Of a DNA stretch of 64,000 nt, positions 1 through 10,900 are shown in pieces. The notes below the pieces were generated by a model, which saw only the letters and a list, made by a program, of their open reading frames with translations, was not told the origin of the DNA and did no database searches. The stretch is from the NCBI GenBank assembly GCA_031310005.1, contig CM062381.1:2418001-2482000 (forward strand), given 5' to 3'. The position numbers were made by a program, and so were the translations under genes. The DNA is from Dactylellina haptotyla (Eukaryota; Ascomycota; Orbiliomycetes; Orbiliales; Orbiliaceae). Each line of letters opens with the position of its first letter. The first letter of the stretch is position 1.

Positions 1-1741
1 CTCAAAAAGAAGGGGACTGTGTCAAAACGAACCCCCAAGAAACAGAGGTTCTAAAGATGTTAAAAAGGGAACTCGCAGATCAACTAAATCACATTAAATT
101 GATTGAATCGAGGAATCGAAAGCTAGAATCGGAGAATGAAGACCTGCGATCTTACTCGAAGAATATTTCTGTTGTCGAGGAAGAAAAGAGATCGCTTGAG
201 AGCAAAGTTCACACACTGGATGGGCTTAGGGAGAAAGTTTCAAATCTAGAATTGCAAAAGGCAATACTCGAAGAAGAACGCACTAGTTGGACCGCCTTCT
301 TACAGGACGACCCCGACGGTATTCAGTTTTCGTCTCCCGCTCATTTAGCCCGAGCATATATGCAAGCCAAAATTGAAAAAAATTCGTTATTGGAAAGGTT
401 TGGTCGCCCTGATCCAGCTGTACAACAGAGAAATAAAGACCTTGAAGCTTTAGTTTCTCAAAAAGTTACCTTAGAAGAAGAAATCCAGAGTTTAAAACAA
501 AAATTCCAGAAGGACACGAAGGAAAAGCAAAGACTAGAGAGGCAAAAGGATCTCGCGCTCAAAGAAGCAAATTTCCTTCGAGAGCAATTGGTCAGTGTTT
601 ATTACTATACCCGCTCCCTTAGTTATAAATATCCATTTACTAACCAAATGGGGATTTTAGAAAACATATTCCACTGAAGAAATGGTTATGATGGCTGGAA
701 ACTATGACGACCAAAAATCTCAACGAATAGAAGAGCTAGAGGGTATTTTAGAAGCGCATAAAACAGAGATACATGCTCTAACAAAACAACTGCTTGAACG
801 AGATGCACTGAGTATCCTGCAGAGTTCTCAACAAAACCCCCCAACGGAAAACATGGATCCTGGAATTGGTCGCCGTTTTGAACGTAAGATTGAAGACCTT
901 GAAAAAGGTATATTTTCATCCAAAATGGTAATAATTTATCTCATTCTTCATGCTAAAGATATCATAGATCTTGAATCCGCCCAAAAAGCTCATAGGATAG
1001 CGTCAATTGAAATAAAGGCCTTGCAGAAACAAGTTCTGGCAGCAGAAACGACATCAAGAATGAGAGTTTTGCAGCTAAAGGACAATCCAACCGCCCGCCA
1101 TGAAGCTACAAAAGCGGAGGCGCTTAAAACGCTTCGAGACGAAAACATGGCTCTTCTTGCCCAATTAGAAGGCAGACCCGGGGGAGCTAAACTTGTTCCT
1201 TTTAGTACTTTGGAAAGAAGTCGGCTCGATTTGAAAGAAATGGAAACTGTAATTGCTGAGAAAGAAAAAAGAATGCTCAGGCTCAAAGAGGTACAGTCTC
1301 CACGCGTTTCGCGCATATATGCATGTGTTTCAAATCTAATCATAGACCTCAGATGTGGTCTAAAAAAGCGCTAGAATTTAGACAAGCTGTATATAGCCTT
1401 CTAGGTTATGAAGTCGATTTTCAGCCCAACGGTAGGGTTAAAGTCACATCTATGTTTCATAGATCAGATTTGTATGGCGGTGTTGATACAGGTATTGTGT
1501 TTGACGGCGAGCAGGGTGAGATAGGAATTTATCTAAACTTCCTTTTCCCCTGTTAGACCGCGCTAACTATTGCACTCTAATCATAGGAACAATGAAACTT
1601 TGCGGTGGTCCCAACAGCCAATTTGCCAGGGAAATTAGGAATCAGCTCAAATTTTATGTTGAAGAACGAAAAGAGATCCCTTGCTTCCTAGCAGCTCTAA
1701 CAATGGAAGGCTATGAGAAGACTACAAGAGCACAACATTGA
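1..1741 (+). CDS. MAD1: Spindle assembly checkpoint protein Mad1 (5' end outside window)
   Basis: C-terminal part of Mad1, the coiled-coil kinetochore and nuclear-pore protein that recruits the HORMA protein Mad2. The reading frame is open from base 3, so the gene continues left of the window. Exons: 1-590, 661-907, 968-1290, 1353-1515, 1587-1741. All four introns (60-71 bp) have GT-AG ends and keep the frame. The first exons encode long charged coiled coil. Family landmarks are the stretch around LEEERTSWTAFL (near base 270), GRPGGAKLVPFSTLERSRLD (near 1170), and a globular C-terminal domain beginning WSKKALEFRQAVYSLLGY (1356 on). The last exon (MKLCGGPNSQFAREIRNQLK) ends in TGA at 1739-1741. 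No disruption is seen. Confidence is high from the C-terminal domain. Confidence 0.9.
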
Positions 1742-2220
1742 ACGAAACGTGTGCCAGAAATACTTTTGCCTCAACTGTAGATCCTCTGCTGAGTATTTCA
1801 AGTCAAAATAGAAGGGCCTAATACCACCGATATCAATGCCATAGGCGAAAATGCCTTGCACTGTTAGACTTAGACTGACATGTTATCGGACTAGATTTTT
1901 ATATCATTGGGGAGTTTTTCAAACAATTAAAATCAAAGGGAATTTGTGGATATTTTAAACAGAAAGAGGAGACCCTAGGTCCTTTAAAAAGAAGCTTATG
2001 ATGAACAAATTTTGGCAGTCTTGGAAACAAAGTGATTTTTTCAAAATAAATAAAATATCTTTGTTGAAACCGGCAAATGTAAAAAGCCACAAATAATTGT
2101 CATACAACAGAGTGCGCAAATTGATTAGAGGATCTAGATACTACAAGGCTCTAGTTTGGCATCTAATAATCATTTGAATGATACCATTTATACCAGGTAG
2201 AGGATTAGCAAAGGTCGAAT
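1742..2220. other. Intergenic, convergent 3' ends
   Basis: About 480 bp of AT-rich DNA between the convergent MAD1 and deaminase genes. I see no coding signal or repeat. It presumably holds both 3' UTRs. Confidence 0.6.
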
Positions 2221-2784
2221 TTAGGAGGGTGTTTGGTCATCAGGTAGTGAGGGATGACCTCTCGTTGCAACTTCCCAACAATCGAGTTCCATTTCCTTTA
2301 CAAACACATATTGGATGCCATTTGCAGGAAACATGCTGATTGCGGTGTTTTTAGCTATGAATGTCGAGGGCTCTTGACAGCCTACATATACGGTTGAGAT
2401 CCGGCCGAAGTCGACTATTCGTTGGAAACAAGACGTTTTACCACTTAGTCTCTCAGTGCATGGCTCCATGGTCGTGAAGATAGCAAAATCCCCTATCGCT
2501 CGGGATTGAATCCCCCGGTCTTCTGTGAATTTTATAAAGCAGACTTCCTCCGCATGAGTGTTGCCCTCCCGTTCGCGAGAAAACCCAGTGGCTAAAACGC
2601 TAGGAGGCGCCACAGACAGATCGACGAGAATTGCGCCGACGGAAAAGGCAGCTTGAGAAGGTGTACATTTTCTTGCTTCATCAAGTGCTAGACTCATAAG
2701 ATAAGTAGATTCATGGCTTGTAAGGGTACTGTTTTGAGGTAGAGTCTCTGGTATTTGCTCCATCTCCGTCGCGGGGGTGTCCAT
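2221..2784 (-). CDS. Zn-dependent cytidine/DRAP-type deaminase family protein
   Basis: Single-exon protein of 187 aa of the cytidine-deaminase superfamily. The zinc and proton-shuttle motif HAE is at about residues 77-79. The second zinc motif is PC at 108-109 with a further Cys at 119, in the context MEPCTERLSGKTSC. That long PC-x9-C spacing with an SGK loop resembles fungal DRAP deaminase domains (riboflavin pathway, Rib2-like) more than classical cytidine deaminases with PCxxC. No pseudouridine synthase domain is attached, unlike yeast Rib2, so this is a stand-alone deaminase. The N-terminal 25 residues look disordered. The ATG at 2784 is the only good start. The substrate is inferred and could be a pyrimidine or pyrimidine nucleotide. 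It lies between MAD1 and HOP1 with no functional link apparent. Confidence 0.75.
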   Translation of the reverse strand: MDTPATEMEQIPETLPQNSTLTSHESTYLMSLALDEARKCTPSQAAFSVGAILVDLSVAPPSVLATGFSREREGNTHAEEVCFIKFTEDRGIQSRAIGDFAIFTTMEPCTERLSGKTSCFQRIVDFGRISTVYVGCQEPSTFIAKNTAISMFPANGIQYVFVKEMELDCWEVATRGHPSLPDDQTPS

Positions 2785-3081
2785 TTTAGGTATGATAATG
2801 ATGAACGAATAGAATATTTATGCTCGGGGGTTGGAGAGTTTGAGGCTTTGCGTAGAATAATTTAGCAAGTGTGTTCCTTCTATGATTGAGCTGCCCTCAA
2901 CCAACGCAAAATAGCTGCTGGCTCCATTTGCAACAACATGACTAGTACTCGTCTCAGATTTTATACTTGGTCAGACAGTATCTGACCACGACGAGAAATC
3001 ATTGACACATACGTACCATTACTATTTATTTTTCTACCTACGATATATTGAGAAACCATCAAGTTTGATACAATTTCCAAG

Positions 3082-5132
3082 ATGTCGACAAACCAGCTTC
3101 AAAAGGTACGCTCGGATCATCCAAAACCGAGTCTACAATCGCGGTGGGTTTCTCAGAATCTTGAGAGAGGTGCTCTTCCAAATATAGCATCACGAACACC
3201 CAGGCAACAACAAGTTTTGCTTTCACAAGAAGACCAAAGTCAAATATTTCTTCAAGAGCTGATTAGTGCTGTTGTTGGGTGCATCACTTACCTTCGGTGA
3301 GTAGATTCAAGCATCGTCTTGGAGCTAGACTTGTGCTTAACCAACGATATTTGGCCTCAAAATGTTAGAGGTTTAATCCCGGAGAATAGTTTCTGTGACA
3401 TGACATATACCAGCACGGTAAACACATCCCGAAGCCACAGTAGAGGTGCATCTACTAGCCAAGACTCTATTGCATATAAATCAACAAGGGAATCAGCAAC
3501 CAGGATTAAAAGTCTTCAGCGTGGATTGTCTACCGAAGCTGATACTCTTCTTGACTGGATAGTGAGAATTCCCATCTAATACCCCAATTTAGGCTACAAT
3601 CAATCAGAATTTAACCCAAACTCAGGAGAAAGGGATTTTTTGTGCTTTAAATAAAGGATATCTCAAAGCCTTTCAACTGGCAATTTTTTTGGATCTCGAC
3701 AATCCGGATCTCATTCAAGAGGCTTACACATTCTCTATCAACTATCGCCAGAGAGACTGCAATGGAGGCTCAGACGTCAAAGAAATCGGCATGACCGAGA
3801 TAATCCAAAATGGCGAGATATGTGCCCTCGTTCCCTCGTTTTCAGAAACCGCTCAACTTCGAAGATCAGTGAAGGTACTGATCCGCAAGCTCATCCTTGT
3901 TACACAAAACCTTGATCTACTTCCAGGTACCATGCCTGCGTGTAATCCTCCTTGAATGCCAAGCCATCTAATCGGGTACTGCTAGAAAATCGGTATCTTA
4001 CCATCCGCCTTTACCACACACCGGAGACACCGGACAAGTGGGTACCACCTATGTTTACTCCTTTCTCTGGAAAGCCCCTCCGATATGACGGGAGCCCCCA
4101 TAAATCACCTAGTAGTGGTGTATTTGGACGCCTAGACACTGGTGTTCATTCGTATGTTTTGCCCTTTACGTCTAAACTCATCTTCGTGCCGAGTATCTAT
4201 TAATCTTAAAGATAGTGTCCAAGTCCAAGTAGTGTCCGCGAAACGTACCATATCGGAGACCCAAGAGCGGATAGTAACTTCCGCTAATAACCAAAGTCCA
4301 AACAAAAGACCTCGGATCTCTGGGAAGATGGTCGCAAATAAATTTATTGGTTTGAACACCGCTTTGGAAGACTACGTCGTTCAGCCAGATCAATTCTCGA
4401 AGAGAGCAGTTCATAAGCCAGATATCATATTAAAATCTCAATCAATGAACGAAGAGCTCAAGAATGTGAAGAGCTCCGGGCAAGCCGTGCTAGGCAGCAG
4501 GCTTCAATAAACATGAGCTTAGACATGAAGGTACGTTCCCGGGGGGCTGTCCAAAGTCATATGCCGATAGAGGAGAGACGTAATTCCGAGCTGGTCAACA
4601 AGCCACGGCGAGACGACGCCAGACAGCCTCACTTTTACCTCAGGGCCTCGGGAAACCCCCTCAGAAAACCAAGACACCTTGTTAATCAAAGAACAGAGCC
4701 ACCTATAGAACCCTTCGTTTTGATAGAACAAAAGTTTGGGGATATAGTGTCTTTCTGTAGTTCATGCAATGAGACCTAGCTGAGCCATTCCATCTTACAG
4801 CTTCGGCTTCGGAAACACAAACTAGAGAATATGGGGATATTTTAGAACATATGCGTTGGCAAGCAGTCTCAATCATTACGAAGTATGAGATCGAAATACG
4901 TTATGAATGCAGTAGTCATGTCGAAAGCTTTGATAAAGTTTGCCGTCCCTCCAGATTTAAAATCTACTGAAAACCTACGTCTGATGTTTTTGTAACGGGG
5001 CTGACTCCTGAATCACCGAATTTTAACCAGGTTCAATGTATTATGTGCAAGAAATGGCAGCATTGTGAATGTTACGGATTCATAGGCCGCGGTAATCCAC
5101 TTACGCTACACTTACTTGCTTGCAAAGAATGA
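3082..5132 (+). CDS. HOP1: Meiotic HORMA-domain protein, Hop1 homologue, with abnormal C-terminus
   Basis: Homologue of Hop1, the meiotic chromosome-axis protein. Proposed exons: 3082-3296, 3369-3561, 3626-3926, 3986-4151, 4216-4465, 4531-4756, 4801-4937, 5031-5132 (529 aa). The HORMA domain (residues ~45-290) is intact: QELISAVVGCITYLRGLIPE, NKGYLKAFQLAIFLDLDNP, EAYTFSINY and ENRYLTIRLYHTPETPDKW all fit the family. Exons 7-8 give the Hop1 zinc-finger region: ETQTREYGDILEHMR, then RYEC, and VQCIMCKKWQHCECYGF. The first expected zinc-ligand Cys reads Tyr (RYEC for RCEC). After CYGF the frame runs into a TGA at 5130 before the last CxxC and winged helix. The 4466-4530 intron is the least certain; it uses an AAG acceptor and a 44-bp alternative (4487-4530) also keeps frame. 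The gene may be functional but truncated, or recently decaying. Confidence 0.72.
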
Positions 5133-5330
5133 AGCCGATGCTCTTGAGCAAATGAGGTTGTTTGCAATAGCCTGAATGCTAACCAGATACCTCAGTAGGA
5201 CTATAAATCCTATATCGCGAAGTAACTTAGCAAAAACCTTAGTAAAAATGCTTCGGGACTAATGCTCTAGCACATTTTTGGGCTACACCGTTGACTATTA
5301 CAAAGGTATACAAAATGTGAAACTCGGAAA
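5085..5330 (+). pseudogene. Out-of-frame remnant of Hop1 C-terminal zinc-finger/winged-helix region
   Basis: One base out of frame with the preceding HOP1 exon, bases ~5111-5170 read YTYLLAKNEADALEQMRLFA, which matches the expected Hop1 sequence after the last zinc-binding Cys pair (normally CYxCLLAK...LEQMRLFA). Both Cys positions are lost and a stop follows at once. Farther on, fragments such as SNLAKTL and KNASGLML appear in two different frames with stops between them, as expected for a decaying winged-helix domain. The alternative is a gene that now simply ends at 5132, or a local sequencing indel. Confidence 0.45.
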
Positions 5331-6161
5331 AATAATTTCTATTTTGGTGGAAGAAGATATATAAGCACTCTAATTCTTCGAACAAGACAGCAATCAACAA
5401 CTGTTCGAAAGATATAGGATATCAGGACTAGAAGGAACACAACTAGATATTAGCCACCACGTTAGTTCGACGTTTCCGTATTGCTTTCCATATTACATTT
5501 GAAGTGTAACCAGACTAACGCGAAACGCTTTAGTACGAAACAACGGAAAGCTCTTAGTAGAGATGAGGGCCACCTACGGTAGGGAGCAGTGAGAGGCTGG
5601 TGCCGGCGTTGGGCATTAAAAAGAGAGACACCCTTTCAAGTCGTATTATAATCTTGAAGCACGTGCCGGACAAAGTGAGACGGCAGTGTATTATATCTGC
5701 AGGCAGTGCAAAATGTGGGAATGTTTTACTTGAGAGATATCAGATATACGTAATATATGCGTGTCGAATACCGGAGAGGCACCGCTCTGACCAATGAGGT
5801 ATGCCAGATCAAAGTCGCCGCGTAATACGTAATATCTAAGTGGCTCTGCGATCGATGCCAGTCGCCAGTCCATCCGTGTTGAGGTTGAGAGGCAAAGGTT
5901 GGGGGATTTCTGGCCAGCTGTGGCGTGTGGGAAGAAGCAGCCTCGGCTGTTGTGTTGTTGCGTCACTGCTTCGCGCATCCGTCAGCAAGCCAGCCAGCCA
6001 GCCAGCCAGCTGGTTTCCGCGCAACCCGGCGAGGGGTTCAATTTCTCATTAAAGCGGTTTGTGATTTCTCGAGATATTTCGCGTCCTGATCCGTCCAAAC
6101 CCCCATCACCATCAACACTGCCGTCATATCTTGATCGTAGTTCTACCATAACGCCGAACGC
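5331..6161. other. Intergenic, upstream of RER2-like gene
   Basis: About 830 bp with no supported gene. It carries a GCCA tandem repeat at 5989-6010 and presumably the promoter and 5' UTR of the cis-prenyltransferase. The small open frames here have no recognisable motifs. Confidence 0.5.
5989..6010 (+). repeat. (CAGC/GCCA)n tetranucleotide repeat
   Basis: About five tandem GCCA units, 150 bp upstream of the cis-prenyltransferase ATG. Confidence 0.85.
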
Positions 6162-7441
6162 ATGCCTTCAAACGGACTCCGAACGTCTTTAAGGACACGA
6201 AGATGGCTCTTCTCCTTACCTCCGATCGAATGGTTGAGCCTGCGAATACAGGAAGCGCTCATAGGTGCCTTGCGACAAGGGCCGATTCCTCAGCACGTCG
6301 CATTTGTCATGGACGGCAATCGGCGATTCGCCAGACAAAGTCATATAGAAACAACCGAAGGTCATAATCTAGGTTTTGAAGCTTTAGCTAAAGTACTACC
6401 CCAACGCCTTGCACTTGCCCATTTGATTGGGTGCTAAATAGAGACGCTTATGGCCAACCAACAGATTCTCGAAATATGTTACAAAGCAGGAGTCAAAGTA
6501 GTGACCATATATGCCTTCTCTATTGAAAATTTCAAGCGGTCCAAATATGAAGTTGATGCGTTAATGGACATTGCCAAAATTAAGCTATCACAACTTTCTC
6601 AGCATGGAGACTTGCTTGATCGATATGGGGCTAAAATACGAATTCTCGGACATCGGTCATTGGTAAACCAAGATGTTTTAGAAGCCATCGATAGGGCAAT
6701 GGAATTAACCAAGCATAATGACAAGTATGCATACCTCCTTTCTATAATGTCGCCCGTGGTGACAACCCTCATCTTGCGCATATCCTGACATTTCATTGGT
6801 TTCATAGAGCTATCTTGAACGTTTGCTTCCCGTATACATCCCGCGACGAAATAACATCCGCCGTTCAATCCATTGTAGCACTTGCCACACCAAACAAATC
6901 GAAAGGACGCCATTTAGAAACGCTAACGGAGGAAGCCGTGGAAACATCTGATTGTTTGCTGGAGAGCCACCCTCAGAGCAGATCCGAATCGCCCTCATCG
7001 AACACGACTATGGCGTCAACTGTTGTCAGCGGGTCACCAAACTCGGCACCTTTACCACTCAGAGAGCATATCGATTTTGCAGGTGTTCACCACAAAGAAA
7101 TGCTTGACCTAGAGAGCATTAGCGAACGGACCATAACAGATCATCTATTTACGGCGGACAATCCCCCGCTGGACCTTTTAATACGAACATCTGGAGTCGA
7201 GCGCCTTTCAGACTTCATGCTTTGGCAGGCACACCAAGATACCGATATCGAGTTTGTAGACTGTATGTGGCCTGAATTCGATGTATGGCACTTCCTTCCT
7301 ATATTACTAGGATGGGGCTTAAAACGGAAAAGATTTTTACGGGAGGTAAAGCTTGATGAAGAACGGACACACAGTCGAGGTGCCAATTTGTCTAGAGGAT
7401 GGGGACACAATGATTATGTGCAAGAGAAGAAGGCTCTCTAA
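6162..7441 (+). CDS. RER2: Dehydrodolichyl diphosphate synthase (cis-prenyltransferase, Rer2/Srt1 type)
   Basis: Builds the long-chain polyprenyl diphosphate from FPP and IPP for dolichol, the lipid carrier of N-glycosylation at the ER. Exons: 6162-6392, 6465-6724, 6808-7441 (374 aa). Family signatures in order: [17 protein letters not shown] (catalytic Asp in MDGN, residue ~50), [41 protein letters not shown], and the C-terminal [20 protein letters not shown] followed by [16 protein letters not shown]. An insertion of about 60 Ser/Thr/Pro-rich residues lies between the ILNVCFPY and [10 protein letters not shown] motifs, typical of fungal members. Both introns are GT-AG. It ends in TAA at 7441, convergent with the next gene. 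Yeast has two paralogues (RER2, SRT1) and I cannot tell which this is closer to. Confidence 0.92.
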
Positions 7442-7749
7442 ATTAAAGGCTCTATCTAGTACCAGACATCAGTTGTAGTGATTACCTAGAATTTCCCGAA
7501 GTGCACCGACATCGCTTCCACACAACCGGTTGTTGCACGATTTAACACTTTCGGTCGCCTTCGTTCTTTTTCTCTTCGTTCACTCAATCTTTTTACTTTC
7601 GTGTTTCCCCTTCTCTATTTGATATTTTCAGCACCATTGTTGTCCCTAAGACCGAAGGCCCATTTATCGTTCAATACAGATTCTCTCATCTGAGATCGAC
7701 CTGGGCTTTTTTATCTACATATCTTGGTATCAAAATTTAGACTGTATAT
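7442..7749. other. Intergenic, convergent 3' ends
   Basis: 308 bp between two convergent genes. It is pyrimidine-rich in the middle with no coding signal. Shared 3' UTR space. Confidence 0.6.
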
Positions 7750-8742
7750 TTAATACCAACTATTTCCGGAACTACTCTCAGTTGCTAGCGGCAGGCAACA
7801 TAATATTTCCCACAGGCTCGTCCATGCCCTGGCTTCTCGGCGGTCGCTCGGGCTTCGAACTCCAATATCAGATTCAATCCTAGGCCCCGGGATGTTATCC
7901 GTCTGCCGTCGCCGCCTCTCTCTACGTTCTTCAGGGTCGTTGTTTGGATCCGTTCGTAATAGGGGGCTGTTTTCACGTACTACATGGTAAAATGGGTGGT
8001 TTCTTAGATCACCATACGTTCTTTGTTGAGATTGGATTGCTCGAAAGTTGAACTCGGTTGCTCTGAGAGCTTCGTGGTATTCGCTTCTTCGGAAATACGA
8101 CATTGCGGCGGTCGACGTACTCACATGGAGTCCATATGTTTGCATATCTAAAACGAAAAAAATAAATCTTTTATTTCAAAAAATCTGGATAACTTGGATG
8201 AAGTTTCTACTTTGGTTTACTTGTTCTGATCGGGGCTTACCTTGCCTAAATAGCATCTCCGCGACAGTTTCGGCTCGCTTTTGGGCAGGCGCGCTTGGCA
8301 TACTGGGTGGTCTCTGAGTTGGTTTTTTGGGGCTGGCATAAACGTAGAGGGGTTCGAAATTCATGGCAGGGTATAGCATGAGCTTTTGCGTTTGAATATC
8401 GTGATAATGATCTTCATTACTATCCTCATCGCTTGTGGTGTCGAGAGGCGTGTGTATGGTGTCTGACGTGCCTTGGACAAAAGTTGAACAAGTCTCGACT
8501 GACGTCCCAAAGGTGGTTTCCTGGTGTGCTGGTTGCTTCAGCTGGCCGTCATTTGATACAAGCTGGTTTTCTTCGTCCGGGATGGTGGTTGGGGATAGGC
8601 CTAGTCGCTTGCCCTTGTCCGTCCCTCTATTGTTTCCCTCCTCTGTAAAGTAAAGACTCGCGCGGAAGATACTCGAGTTCCCAGTTGTATCATCTTCAGA
8701 GGTGTCGAAATAGAGGTTTAGCGGGTCTGTATCCTTCGTCAT
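7750..8742 (-). CDS. Unrecognised fungal protein, 299 aa
   Basis: Two exons on the minus strand, 8742-8241 and 8147-7750. The 93-bp intron (8148-8240) has a GTAAGC donor and a TTTTAG acceptor and joins the frames. I recognise no family. The N-terminal half is acidic and Ser/Thr-rich, probably disordered. Around the splice junction is a conserved-looking segment, KRAETVAEMLFRQ then MQTYGLHVSTSTAAMSYF, followed by an Arg-rich patch (EERRERRRRQ). The C-terminus (WEILCCLPLATESSS) has vicinal Cys. There is no signal peptide or membrane helix. The coding call rests on the clean intron and two long in-phase frames. Confidence 0.6.
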
Positions 8743-9362
8743 ACTGCGTTTCTGTGGTTTGATGAGACTTGTGCAAAGGTCGAATGTGCTTGTTACAACT
8801 TGATGTATATGTGCAAAAGATGCTGAGAGATCTAGAGAAAGCTCACTAGCGGGGTGCTTAGATTTCTATTATCAAACGCGAGCAATTATAATGATGGGTG
8901 AAGCAGAGGATAATATTCGACGATAGATGGGAGCTCGGTGGCGTTGCCCTGGCACATGGCAGTATTATTCCCAGGTCGTCGATATCGGACAGGCATCTGG
9001 CCTTCCCAATCACCTGGAGCGTATGCATGCATCGCGATCTGGCGGAAGGTCACCGGTTCCGGGGCGCTCTCTGAAATAGCTTCCTCAGGTGAAGCCAAGT
9101 CGCATGTCGTCGCATGTCGCATGTCGCACGTTGCACGTTGCGCATGCGCATGACCGCGGTAACGAGTCGTGTCAGTCAACTTTGCAACAACAACAACGGA
9201 TTGCAATGGCAAATTTGCACACGCAACACCTTAGCCGCGTCGTCCGTCTTGCGGCCTTTCCTTCGACCAGAAAATCCGCTATCGACAGATAGGCACATCG
9301 TTATTCTAATTTTGACTACTCACTAAAAGACCAGCAGAACCTTTTGATAGGTTTTAAAAACA
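8743..9362. other. Divergent intergenic region
   Basis: 620 bp between the unknown minus-strand gene and NUC1. It should contain both promoters. A run of near-tandem CGCATGT / GCACGTT motifs lies at 9100-9152. Open frames here overlap the repeat and look spurious. Confidence 0.55.
9100..9152 (+). repeat. Degenerate CGCATGT tandem repeat
   Basis: The motif GTCGCATGTCGTCGCATGTC continues as ATGTCGCACGTTGCACGTTG and ends in the palindrome GCGCATGCGC. Several units lie 210 bp upstream of the NUC1 ATG. Regulatory meaning is unknown. Confidence 0.7.
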
Positions 9363-10740
9363 ATGTCAAAGGCGATGATTTTAGTAGCCGCCGCCGGTGC
9401 CTCCGCTGGGGCCGCTGTGACCGCCTTGTTTCTGGTCAGGCAGCCAGCATCACCCCCTTCTAGAGCGAAGTCAGCACCACCTCCCCTTGTTGTGTCTGCT
9501 CACACCACGCCGAATTTCACGCAGGATTCGCCAGAGAAATTAGAAACGACTGGCAATGCTGTAAGAAATAATACAAGCATCGTCGATCCTTCGGGATGGT
9601 TCAAATATGGTACGGAATCAGCCGCACCTCTCGTAGTTCTAGTGCAAAGATTGTGTGCGAGTTCACCACTAAACATATTACGGAATATAGGAAGCCCCGG
9701 TCCTATTAATGACATTGCTACTCGGACATCCTTCTTATCTGTGTATGATCGAAGAATGAGAAATCCAGCATGGGTGAGATCCGACGGGACGTCTAGTTCT
9801 GGACCATCTATTTTAGAGCCAAACGGGGGCTGTGAAACCGAGAGAACGTTAAAACTACGAATATAAAGGGCCAAAAATAACGAAAGATTCTTCTCCAATT
9901 TCTAGGTTGCCGAGCACATCACTGCGGAGTCTCTAGTAGGCGGCAAAGGCGACCGGAAGCATAGTGTCTTCCTAGAAGACACTGCCGTTCCTCAAAAGTT
10001 CCGCGCCGGACTGAAGGATTATTTCAGAAGCGGGTATGATCGTGGGCATATGGTTTGTAAAATCTATACTTGTCGCCATATATCCTATTTATACCAAATT
10101 TCCTAACAACGCAGCATCCACACAACAGGCACCAGCCGCAGATGCGAAGTTCAGCCAGGACGCTATGAATGAAACTTTCTATCTAACAAACATGTGTCCT
10201 CAAGTAGGCGAAGGATTTAACAGAGACTGTAAGTTACCCAACATTTAAACGATGTCCCTTTCAGGTCCTTGGGCAACGTCTATAAACTAATGAAATGTAG
10301 ATTGGGCGCATTTTGAGGACTTTTGTCGACGACTGACTTCTAAATACTCATCTATCCGAGTAATCACTGGCCCCCTGTACCTGCCAAAGCTAGACACGGA
10401 TGGCAAATATCGCGTTACGTACGAAGTAATAGGGTCACCACCTAGTGTTGCTGTACCGACACATTTTTACAAAATCATTGTGGGCGAGTCAACGAATGCT
10501 CCAGCCACCCCTCGGTCAGTCGCAATAGGTGCATTTGTATTGCCAAATGCTGCAATCGATAATAAAACCCCCCTTGCGGAATTCGCTGTTCCAGTAGAGA
10601 TGATCGAAAGAGCTAGTGGACTGGATTTTCTATCATTGGTGCCTGCTGAAAAAAGAAGAACCCTCTGTCGAGAGGTTGACTGCAACATTTTAGTTAGGGA
10701 ATTCCCAAAGCGACTCCCAAAAGCAAATACCGGCAAATAA
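9363..10740 (+). CDS. NUC1: Mitochondrial DNA/RNA endonuclease (EndoG/Nuc1)
   Basis: Sugar-non-specific nuclease of the DNA/RNA endonuclease G family, located in the mitochondrial intermembrane space or inner membrane and implicated in mtDNA degradation and cell death. Exons: 9363-9609, 9691-9773, 9906-10052, 10129-10228, 10301-10740 (338 aa). The N-terminus has an Ala/Gly-rich hydrophobic segment (residues ~5-27), consistent with a mitochondrial anchor. The catalytic motif DRGHM (general-base His) ends exon 3. The metal-binding Asn region NETFYLTNMCPQVGEGFNRD spans exon 4, followed by YWAHFEDF. Exon 2 gives SPGPINDIATRTSFLSVYDRR, a clear family landmark. It is convergent with FBP1, 160 bp away. 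Confidence 0.93.
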
Positions 10741-10900
10741 TGCAAAGATGTACTAGTAAATCGAAACGACGAGAGATTTGTTTCCGGAGAATCGGAGGCC
10801 AAGTTTGATAGTTCATTTGGGGTGTGTATGTGCTCCAAATCGTTGCATTCGCATTAAAATAATGAATTGTGAAGATATTACAAGTTATACTAAATGTTTG

